From a virus: a DNA stretch of 43,085 nucleotides. A program made the translations under genes and the position numbers. The notes below the pieces were generated by a model, which was given only the letters and a program-made list of their open reading frames with translations, had not been told where the DNA came from and did no database searches. Numbering within the stretch: position 1 is the first letter of the stretch; every line of letters begins with the position of its first letter. Of the stretch, positions 38,002 through 43,085 are shown piece after piece. Location of the stretch: positions 1-43,085 of the IMG/VR virus record IMGVR_UViG_3300013772_000012; one strand, written 5' to 3'.

Positions 38002-38021
38002 TCAAACATCATAAAGCGGTG
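38002..38021 (-). repeat. direct repeat of the terL 3' end, copy 1
   Basis: Minus-strand CACCG plus CTTTATGATGTTTGA encodes the last codons and stop of TerL. The ATGATG inside it and the ATG a few bases later are also the candidate starts of the accessory gene. Nineteen of twenty bases match the copy at 37554-37573. Confidence 0.7.
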
Positions 38022-40602
38022 GAGGATTCGGCTTGTGCTGCATCCTCTCATTGATATTCTCAAGATGCTCGGCAGAACGAACAAGCATACCTGTTTTACG
38101 CAAATGGCTGAGGGCCATACTTGCAGAATCGACCAAATCGTCGTGCTTAGCTTTCGGGAATTGAGCGCACTGTGTAATCACCATATCGGCCCACGATCTG
38201 TCTGGCGCATAAATCATGCCTTCGGAAAACAAGTGTTGAACTGAATACAACCGTGCAATCTTGTCCATTGCGCCGGGGTTAATCAATTGTACTCCCCAAC
38301 TCTCACGATTGTAAAGCCTTTGTATTTCCTGCGCAACCGAAATCCCAGATGCCTTGCCTTCAATCAGCAACAGATCAACCTTCATGTCCTTGCAGGTCTT
38401 GGCAACTTTGGTCACCAAGGCGTGTAATTCAAGCCTCTCTGCCCATGCCGTGGTCAGAACGACCTTTGGATGCTGTTCGGCATATTTGCGTCCATGTTCC
38501 ATTGAGTAATCGTATAGCGTTCCAGCGCGTGAAACCGTGCGCGTGGGCTGTGCGACAATATCCTGTGAAAACACGCCCCAGACAGTCAGCGCTGACATAT
38601 CATTCTCGGTCTTTTCAGTGTAAGCCGTATCGAGAGAAGCGCACACAAAGTCCAATGGCGGGTAAACGTCATCATCCCATTTGATCCACCAGTCGCGCTT
38701 GATAATGCCGCCACCGCGTGGTTCAGGGGACTGTTGATGTTGGCCAGCGGTAGCAAATGGCCCCATGGCTTTTTCGTCACGATCAACAACTTCAGGCGGG
38801 AAGCGTTCTGGGAATAACAATTCTCCTTCTTCTTCTCGTGGATCGCTATAACCAAGTTGTGTTTCATGAGCGCGGGAAGGATCGAATCTCATGGGCAGAC
38901 AAATATGATCATATCCCAAATCTTTTTCGAGAATAATGCCGCTCACGTCCTCTTCGTGCAATCGCTGCATAATAACAACAATTGCTGACGTTTTTGGATT
39001 ATTGAGACGCAATGGCACAGCTTCAGTAAACCATTCGTTGGTTGAAGCACGAACAGCATCGGACGATGCACCTTCAACACTTATTGGGTCATCGATCAAA
39101 ACTCTGTCGCCACGCGCCCCGGTAATTCCGCCAGCTGCGATGGATTGCCGGAAGCCAGTCGCGGTGTTCTCAAATTTTATTTTCTGGTTATTATCTCCAG
39201 TAAGAGTTACGCGGTCTCCCCAAAATGATTGATACCATTCGGATTGAATGAGCCTACGCATTCGCAAGCCGTCACGCACAGCCAAGTTCTGTTCATGTGC
39301 GGCGCAAACATAACGCAAGTGAGGCATGTTCTTTGGGCCCCATTCCCATGAGGGCCAGAAACAATTTACTAGGAGGCTTTTCATTGTCCCGGGTGGAATA
39401 TTGATCAACAAACGATTGTATGGCGTCCCATCTTCGAGAACCGCACCAGCGGTGATTGATTCGAGATGGGCACAGTTATGAACCAATAAGTTATCAGCGA
39501 AGTAATTGTTGTTGCCTTCAACCTCTATGTTATAGACCGTATCTGGTATCCGTATTTCTCGCTCAATGCTAGATACATGAGATTCGACTGTTTTATAGCA
39601 AAGTCTTTCGATTTCCTGTACTCTTGCGCTCGATGACATATCCGACACAAAGCCACCAAGTTCCATAGTTCGTTGTTGGTTGCCTCTCTGTCGATATGAT
39701 GAACGTCCAGTTTCCTTTCCGCCGAGCAGACGAAACAAATTCCACCCTCGCGGGCGTGTATTTTCCTTTTCGCCGCCTTGAATGCCGTAGGATATGGAAC
39801 CTGAGCCTTCCCATCCACATAGGCTGGGTTTCGTTCCCCCCTTCTCCATTCCCCAGAACATTTGTGACCGCAGAAAACGCTCGGCACTGATGGCTTGTGC
39901 CAAACAGGATTTCCACAATTTCGACAGGGGACGTATTTTCCCCTCGTTATTTTTGCTGGGCGACACTTTATGCAAACGCTCCCAGCCCCACGCGATTTTG
40001 GGCCTCCACACATGCTGCATATTCGTTTTTCTGGTTCGTATCTTGCCTGAGCAAAACATGCCCTGCCGCAATATGTGTCCCCCACAATCTTCGCTGGACT
40101 TCTCTGAAAGCCCTTCCCGCACTGCTTGCAATTGAATAACACGATCTCCAACCCTCAACTGATCTGCTGGCACATATCCACGGCCATCGATAAAAACTGG
40201 ATGATTACCAGTCATTGAGACACTAGCATGATTTACTTTGAGTGTATATAGAGGCTTGCCCGGATTTTTCATACGCGCCAGAATTTTTTTCCATTCTGGC
40301 TTTCCGAGGGAGTGGTTGAAACTCAGAACCTCCCCAGCCCAGCCACTTTCGACAATATCTCCAATGGCCATCGGGCCATAGCGCGTTTCCAGTATGACAT
40401 GAGCGGGCAGGCAAATAAAATCCACGTGCCAATTATGTATGTAAGGCTGTCCTGGCTCAATGATTGGCCATGCGTAGCGAATGAAATTGGCTAGTGAGTT
40501 CTCACACTTTTTCTTTTGGATTGCCCTTAGCGTAACGCTTGAATCAATTGGGTCTGATGTTCCTGTGATTTTAGCGAGGAGCGGGTGTTTGACTATTGCC
40601 AT
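38002..40602 (-). CDS. terL: large terminase subunit interrupted by an intein (866 aa, 553 after splicing)
   Basis: The extein has a terminase ATPase with Walker A in NIPPGTMKSLLV, Walker B in GDRVLIDDPIS and a coupling region in IVVIMQRLHEEDVSG, then an RNase-H-type nuclease with ASLDTAYTEK, LIEGKASG and KHDDLVDSASM. Together these package and cut genomic DNA at the portal. The intein fills residues 64-376, about 25 residues before Walker A, and splicing would restore HVDFI-CAHLES. After splicing the length is normal (about 553). No strong ribosome binding site precedes ATG 40602; a 19-codon peptide ends four bases upstream, so coupling may be involved. The gene's last 20 bases recur after the accessory gene. 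Confidence 0.9.
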   Translation of the reverse strand: MAIVKHPLLAKITGTSDPIDSSVTLRAIQKKKCENSLANFIRYAWPIIEPGQPYIHNWHVDFICLPAHVILETRYGPMAIGDIVESGWAGEVLSFNHSLGKPEWKKILARMKNPGKPLYTLKVNHASVSMTGNHPVFIDGRGYVPADQLRVGDRVIQLQAVREGLSEKSSEDCGGHILRQGMFCSGKIRTRKTNMQHVWRPKIAWGWERLHKVSPSKNNEGKIRPLSKLWKSCLAQAISAERFLRSQMFWGMEKGGTKPSLCGWEGSGSISYGIQGGEKENTRPRGWNLFRLLGGKETGRSSYRQRGNQQRTMELGGFVSDMSSSARVQEIERLCYKTVESHVSSIEREIRIPDTVYNIEVEGNNNYFADNLLVHNCAHLESITAGAVLEDGTPYNRLLINIPPGTMKSLLVNCFWPSWEWGPKNMPHLRYVCAAHEQNLAVRDGLRMRRLIQSEWYQSFWGDRVTLTGDNNQKIKFENTATGFRQSIAAGGITGARGDRVLIDDPISVEGASSDAVRASTNEWFTEAVPLRLNNPKTSAIVVIMQRLHEEDVSGIILEKDLGYDHICLPMRFDPSRAHETQLGYSDPREEEGELLFPERFPPEVVDRDEKAMGPFATAGQHQQSPEPRGGGIIKRDWWIKWDDDVYPPLDFVCASLDTAYTEKTENDMSALTVWGVFSQDIVAQPTRTVSRAGTLYDYSMEHGRKYAEQHPKVVLTTAWAERLELHALVTKVAKTCKDMKVDLLLIEGKASGISVAQEIQRLYNRESWGVQLINPGAMDKIARLYSVQHLFSEGMIYAPDRSWADMVITQCAQFPKAKHDDLVDSASMALSHLRKTGMLVRSAEHLENINERMQHKPNPPPLYDV
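39475..40413 (-). mobile_element. intein within TerL (313 aa) with intact splicing blocks
   Basis: The first residue is Cys (CLPAHVILETRYGPMAIGDI, block A). Block B is MTGNHPVFI with the conserved His at residue 71, followed by DQLRVGDRVI. Block F is TVYNIEVEGNNNYFADNLL and block G ends VHN, with the extein continuing at Cys, the next nucleophile. All residues needed for class I splicing (Cys1, His in block B, penultimate His, terminal Asn, Cys+1) are present. The 205-residue middle has no endonuclease motif in this frame; an HNH gene lies in the +1 frame across exactly that part. Confidence 0.9.
39525..40142 (-). CDS. HNH endonuclease nested out of frame inside the TerL intein (205 aa)
   Basis: I start at GTG 40142, nine bases after GAGGG; a TTG at 40151 is possible. 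The N-terminus has a zinc ribbon (FNCKQCGKGFQRSPAKIVG, then TYCGRACFAQ), two further Cys pairs (RICSMCGG, YVPCRNCGN with VFCGHKC), and a full HNH core: GGICFVCSAERKLDVHHIDR, then NLVALCRICHRAQ. Its stop TAG (39525-39527) falls inside the intein's block F codons. The frame is +1 relative to terL. The layout is that of a free-standing mobile HNH enzyme, yet it sits exactly between intein blocks B and F, where an in-frame homing domain would be. Expected to cut an intein-less terL allele, which is inference. Confidence 0.85.
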   Translation of the reverse strand: MLFNCKQCGKGFQRSPAKIVGDTYCGRACFAQARYEPEKRICSMCGGPKSRGAGSVCIKCRPAKITRGKYVPCRNCGNPVWHKPSVPSVFCGHKCSGEWRRGERNPAYVDGKAQVPYPTAFKAAKRKIHAREGGICFVCSAERKLDVHHIDREATNNELWNLVALCRICHRAQEYRKSKDFAIKQSNLMYLALSEKYGYQIRSIT

Positions 40603-40605
40603 GGA

Positions 40606-40665
40606 TTAATAGCCGTGCATGTAGAGCAACCAGCAAACGAGAAAGAAGGCGAGAACTATGTGCAT
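40606..40665 (-). CDS. tiny membrane peptide before terL (19 aa)
   Basis: ATG 40665 opens a 19-codon frame (MHIVLAFFLVCWLLYMHGY) ending TAA three bases before the terL ATG. The peptide is one hydrophobic span. Its ribosome binding site is weak. It may be a coupling leader for terL, which itself lacks a good site, or chance. The only support is its position and hydrophobic composition. Confidence 0.35.
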   Translation of the reverse strand: MHIVLAFFLVCWLLYMHGY

Positions 40666-40668
40666 TAA

Positions 40669-40998
40669 TTATGCCTGTTTTTCAGTTAAGAGGTTATCGA
40701 GAAGCATGGCTCGGCTGAATCGCTTGCGCTTTCCGTGGCCAGACATGCAAGTGGTACGTTTGATCTGCCGCCACACCAATGTGCCGCGCTCTTTGCCATA
40801 ATGGCGCAATATATCGTCGCGGCCCACAAGGTCTTCCATGCAACGTAAATTATTCAGAGTTTTCTTGCGATGCCAGCCGCGCAGCATTATGCCTTCTTTA
40901 GGGTTTGGATTGAGACGCAACACGCGCTCACGGACGCGAGGGCCAACACATAGCTTGTCCATACGTGCAGTGAGATATTCGTGGTTAATCACTGTCAT
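40669..40998 (-). CDS. basic hypothetical protein (109 aa)
   Basis: The protein is rich in Arg and Lys (PRVRERVLRLNPNPKEGIML, HRKKTLNNLRCMEDLVGRDD, SGHGKRKRFSRAMLLD) with a probable nucleic-acid-binding character. No named motif is visible. It lies between TerS and TerL and overlaps the next gene's end by 14 bases. Confidence 0.55.
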   Translation of the reverse strand: MTVINHEYLTARMDKLCVGPRVRERVLRLNPNPKEGIMLRGWHRKKTLNNLRCMEDLVGRDDILRHYGKERGTLVWRQIKRTTCMSGHGKRKRFSRAMLLDNLLTEKQA

Positions 40999-41293
40999 TT
41001 GCGGTCACATCCTTAGCCAACAATCTTTCATTGACGCTTTTTATTGCGATGCGGGCAATAGGTAAATATGCGGCCCATAAAGGCCTCCACAATGGACTAT
41101 TAGCGAAGGCGTTGGCCCATCTGCTATCTGGCATCAAAACCGAAGGATGGTTTGCCACAACAGTGATGGTGTCAGCATCACGTCCTGCTATTCGCTTTGC
41201 CACGTCCTTTTCGATTTCAGGAACAGAGCTCTCCCACTCAGCCAAGATAGTGGCGATATATTCATCCCTCGCATGTTCCATTTTTTCATTCAT
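40985..41293 (-). CDS. hypothetical protein (102 aa)
   Basis: An acidic helical N-terminus (NEKMEHARDEYIATILAEWE) leads to a middle with AKRIAGRDADTITVVANHPS and a C-terminal helix (LWAAYLPIARIAIKSVNERL). No motif recognised. The gene is embedded in the packaging region and overlaps the basic protein gene downstream. Function unknown. Confidence 0.55.
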   Translation of the reverse strand: MNEKMEHARDEYIATILAEWESSVPEIEKDVAKRIAGRDADTITVVANHPSVLMPDSRWANAFANSPLWRPLWAAYLPIARIAIKSVNERLLAKDVTANDSD

Positions 41294-41303
41294 GGGCGAT
41301 TTC

Positions 41304-41720
41304 TCAAAACATTCTGTTCCGGTGCATAGATTCTATGAGGCTTCCTATTGCATCACGGGCAATCGTTTTGGCGATCTCAGCAACTAGGCCTTCCGCAAAG
41401 GCTTGCGTGGCTTCAGTCTTGTTCTTGCCAAATTCCTTAGCGCGGTGTTCACAACGCATCTTTTGGCCGTTGAGTTCAAAGAGTGCGATTGCCACAAAGT
41501 CTTGGCTCATGAGGTCATGCTGGGTTTGGACAATGCACTTAAAGCCGTTGGCCTCCAAGCGCACAGACTTTTCAAGCTTGTCCTGAGCGGCCTTTTCCAT
41601 TTCGCTGAGAAGGCGCACTGACTCATCCGTTGGTGCGCGGTTTTCAGTGATATTCACCTCTCTAGTGACATATTCAGTTGCAGCACGTGGCTGGGTGATT
41701 ACTAACGATCTATCGAACAT
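41304..41720 (-). CDS. hypothetical protein in the packaging region (138 aa)
   Basis: ATG 41720 has AAGGAGGAATT, the strongest ribosome binding site nearby. The sequence is helical with a charged N-terminal half (SEMEKAAQDKLEKSVRLEAN), a central QTQHDLMSQDFVAIALFELN strand region and a helical C-terminus (FAEGLVAEIAKTIARDAIGS). No catalytic motif. It follows the regulator gene. Function unknown. Confidence 0.6.
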   Translation of the reverse strand: MFDRSLVITQPRAATEYVTREVNITENRAPTDESVRLLSEMEKAAQDKLEKSVRLEANGFKCIVQTQHDLMSQDFVAIALFELNGQKMRCEHRAKEFGKNKTEATQAFAEGLVAEIAKTIARDAIGSLIESMHRNRMF

Positions 41721-41761
41721 AATTCCTCCTTATGATGCAATATCAATCTCAGTTTTCCCCA

Positions 41762-41953
41762 TTATTTAATCTCTCCGATGTCTTCCAATCGTCTATATAT
41801 AGATGTGGCAGCCAACGCGATATATTTTGGAATAGGCTTTTTCCCAGCTTCATAGTTTCCCAAAGTGTTCCTTGATATGCCAAGGCGCTTAGAAAAACTA
41901 TTGATGCTTTCGTGCTCGGCCTGCCGAATATGGGTTAATGTGGATGGAGTCAT
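41762..41953 (-). CDS. Cro/C1-type HTH regulator (63 aa)
   Basis: From ATG 41953 the protein (MTPSTLTHIRQAEHESINSF, then SKRLGISRNTLGNYEAGKKP, ending IPKYIALAATSIYRRLED) is a complete XRE-type helix-turn-helix, with the recognition-helix pattern SRNTLGNYEAG. An earlier start at 41989 adds residues with no site. The promoter at 41962-41991 places the ATG close to the predicted transcript start, and an inverted repeat overlaps the promoter, so this is probably an autoregulated, near-leaderless regulator gene. Its position between TerS and TerL is unusual. The DNA target beyond its own promoter is unknown. Confidence 0.75.
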   Translation of the reverse strand: MTPSTLTHIRQAEHESINSFSKRLGISRNTLGNYEAGKKPIPKYIALAATSIYRRLEDIGEIK

Positions 41954-41961
41954 TAAGCCAT

Positions 41962-41991
41962 CATATGCACACTTTAACGCATATATCAACT
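41962..41991 (-). promoter_or_regulatory. sigma70-like promoter with palindromic operator for the HTH gene
   Basis: On the minus strand TTGATA (41986-41991), an 18-base spacer and TATGAT (41962-41967) give five of six matches for each box. The inverted repeat ATATGC-N10-GCATAT (41965-41986) runs from the -10 box to the edge of the -35 box, the layout of a repressor operator. The start codon at 41953 is only 8 bases past the -10 box, so the transcript should be nearly leaderless, as known for lambda cI from PRM. Confidence 0.6.
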
Positions 41992-42071
41992 ACTTTGCAC
42001 GGTTAAAGTCACCAACCCCGCGATCTTCGCACATTACAGTGCAAGCCCACCGCCATTCGGCATTGGTTTTA

Positions 42072-42656
42072 TCATTCCTCTTCGCCACCTTCTGTTGGTT
42101 CCGCTGGCGTTTCAATCAGCAACAGCGCCTTCTCCAGAGCGTCTAGAACCTCAGGTGTCATGTTGTTCACATCTACATTGGCATTGATGGTTTTGATAAT
42201 GCCTGTAAGTTCATGTTCTTGCTTATCTCGCCATTGTTCTTTGCGGCGGTTCTTGAGCCAAAAGATTGCGGCCGGTGCTTCAGGCGGATTGAACCGATCA
42301 ACATCAACAACCTCCACATGCTCTTTGTATTGCTCATCTTTTACCTTGATAGCTTCTTGCTGTTTGAAGATGAAACCTGTTGCCATTTGGTAGAGACTAC
42401 GCTCTACTCGTTCGTCGGCAACTTCCTTGGCGTTCTTTATGGACTGACAAAACGTTGGTTGTTCTATCTTCCAACGATATAGTGTTCTGACAGAAATCCC
42501 AAAGAAATCAGCCATTTCCTCGTCTGTCGCGCCTAGGTTACAAAGCTTCTCTGCTTGCTCTACAAACTCTTCCCGATAAGCGCTAGGTCTGCCACCTAAG
42601 TTTTTGTCCTCAGTGTAAGTACCTGGTGGGTCTGGGAGTGTTTGGGTTTCCGACAT
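42072..42656 (-). CDS. terS: small terminase subunit (194 aa)
   Basis: After a disordered N-terminus (SETQTLPDPPGTYTEDKN), residues 25-80 hold a helix-turn-helix (GGRPSAYREEFVEQAEKLCN, MADFFGISVRTLYRWKIEQP) that binds phage DNA, a helical middle (AKEVADERVERSLYQMATG) and a C-terminus with APAAIFWLKNRRKEQWRDKQ. This is the small terminase layout, whose ring recognises the packaging site and hands it to TerL. The 180 bases upstream contain repeats described separately. Start at 42656 has AAAGGCAAGATAAGCACCAA, a weak site. Confidence 0.8.
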   Translation of the reverse strand: MSETQTLPDPPGTYTEDKNLGGRPSAYREEFVEQAEKLCNLGATDEEMADFFGISVRTLYRWKIEQPTFCQSIKNAKEVADERVERSLYQMATGFIFKQQEAIKVKDEQYKEHVEVVDVDRFNPPEAPAAIFWLKNRRKEQWRDKQEHELTGIIKTINANVDVNNMTPEVLDALEKALLLIETPAEPTEGGEEE

Positions 42657-42733
42657 TTGGTGCTTATCTTGCCTTTGTTTAGGATCGGCCCCGCCTGCAA
42701 CGCCGTGAGAAGGGTTTAAGGCGGAGGGACGGT

Positions 42734-42778
42734 GTTAGTTCACCGCTATTGGAGGACAGGAGGACTAACCTACAATAG
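42734..42778 (-). repeat. interlocked inverted repeats upstream of terS
   Basis: Four six-base blocks occur in the order A-B-A'-B': GTTAGT (42734-42739) with ACTAAC (42764-42769), and CTATTG (42746-42751) with CAATAG (42773-42778). The 12 bases between B and A' include a GGAGGAC direct repeat (42751-42757 and 42759-42765). The A-B-A'-B' order could form an H-type pseudoknot or serve as a protein site. The wider 42657-42836 gap otherwise shows no gene. Confidence 0.45.
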
Positions 42779-42836
42779 GGGCCGAAGGGGTTTGTTTGGA
42801 GTGTTTTAGCGTAAATAGTGTTAGACTGCAAGATGG

Positions 42837-43010
42837 TCATGAATGGCTGTTTATGGGTTCATTGAGGCTAACAGCTTCGGCGGTAGCGAAAACTGCTTTT
42901 TCATACCTTCGGTTGATCTCTTCAAACAACCGCTCTGTAAATGTTTTCACTGACTTAGCCTTGACGCGGAAGCGCCATTTGAAATCAGGGTTGAAGATGT
43001 GGTAGGTCAT
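42837..43010 (-). CDS. small hypothetical protein (57 aa)
   Basis: ATG 43010 is preceded by AGAGGGCGAAGC. The product (MTYHIFNPDFKWRFRVKAKS, then FTERLFEEINRRYEKAVFAT) is basic and helical with aromatic residues, no motif. It is the first visible gene of the leftward late operon. Function unknown. Confidence 0.5.
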   Translation of the reverse strand: MTYHIFNPDFKWRFRVKAKSVKTFTERLFEEINRRYEKAVFATAEAVSLNEPINSHS

Positions 43011-43040
43011 GCTTCGCCCTCTGGCTTTGCCTCCGCCGAT

Positions 43041-43059
43041 CGCCCGGGTCCCTCGGGCG
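43041..43059. other. GC-rich hairpin near the window's right end
   Basis: CGCCCG (43041-43046) pairs with CGGGCG (43054-43059), loop of seven, followed on the plus strand by a short T run (43067-43070) and on both strands by GC-rich sequence. The run of eight C at 43075-43082 is a low-complexity end. It may be a weak terminator. The function is unclear. Confidence 0.35.
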
Positions 43060-43085
43060 CTTACGCTTTTCGCCGCCCCCCCCGA

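Noticed and set aside
39794-40135. Rightward frames opposite the nested HNH gene
   Set aside because: They are shadows of two dense overlapping leftward frames and have no domain of their own.
41990-42075. 13-codon frame directly after terS
   Set aside because: Overlaps the terS stop as ATGA but encodes a low-complexity peptide; a chance event is likely.
43070-43085. Poly-C end as a genome terminus
   Set aside because: A run of eight C at the window edge may be an assembly artefact, and nothing else marks a packaging end here.

Overview
The window is the late half of a tailed, probably short-tailed (podovirus-like), bacteriophage of a Gram-negative host, at about 45-50 % GC by eye. The case rests on a small and a large terminase, a portal, a major capsid protein with a scaffold-like partner, proteins resembling head-tail adaptor and P22-gp4-type connectors, a collar-domain tail fibre, a very long virion protein with a muramidase-like domain, and a lysis cassette with a GH19 endolysin, nested spanins (one a lipoprotein, hence an outer membrane) and several small membrane proteins. 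No integrase, replication protein, reverse transcriptase or CRISPR array is visible, so lifestyle and host cannot be fixed.

Layout. Positions 1-2239 carry rightward, tightly overlapping small genes of unknown role, the end of an operon that starts outside the window. They converge on a strong hairpin terminator at 2305-2340. Everything from 43010 down to 2461 is leftward and densely packed. In transcription order it runs: small hypothetical gene, TerS, an HTH regulator with its own promoter and palindrome, three hypothetical genes, TerL, two accessory genes, portal, small genes including an inorganic-pyrophosphatase-like protein, a GG-motif basic protein, more small genes, a GroES-like co-chaperonin, scaffold candidate, a six-tRNA cluster, structural genes and major capsid, connector and fibre genes, an adaptor, a large tail/stabilisation protein, a GNAT-like protein, the muramidase-bearing virion protein, collar fibre, and the lysis genes with a trypsin-like protease.

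Four mobile-endonuclease-type genes are scattered through the late operon: GIY-YIG next to the adaptor, an endonuclease-VII type beside the capsid gene, an HNH squeezed between and overlapping two tRNA genes, and an HNH gene nested in the +1 frame inside an intein. The last is the most striking object here. TerL carries a 313-residue intein just upstream of its Walker A motif, with complete splicing blocks, but the place where an in-frame endonuclease domain normally sits is instead an out-of-frame HNH gene with its own start and stop, while the intein frame stays open across it.

Other unusual structure: a 20-bp repeat at the 3' end of terL that brackets an extra gene; a repeated two-helix leader element with compensatory base changes ahead of two head genes; an endolysin fused in frame to a membrane protein that keeps its own ribosome binding site; an in-frame UGA followed by an open 27-codon extension ending exactly at the next gene; and a recurring GG-[KRT]-V peptide motif in at least five late proteins. 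No stretch longer than about 300 bases lacks a gene. The gaps at 2240-2460, 28258-28430, 29227-29308 and 42657-42836 hold hairpins and repeats described below.
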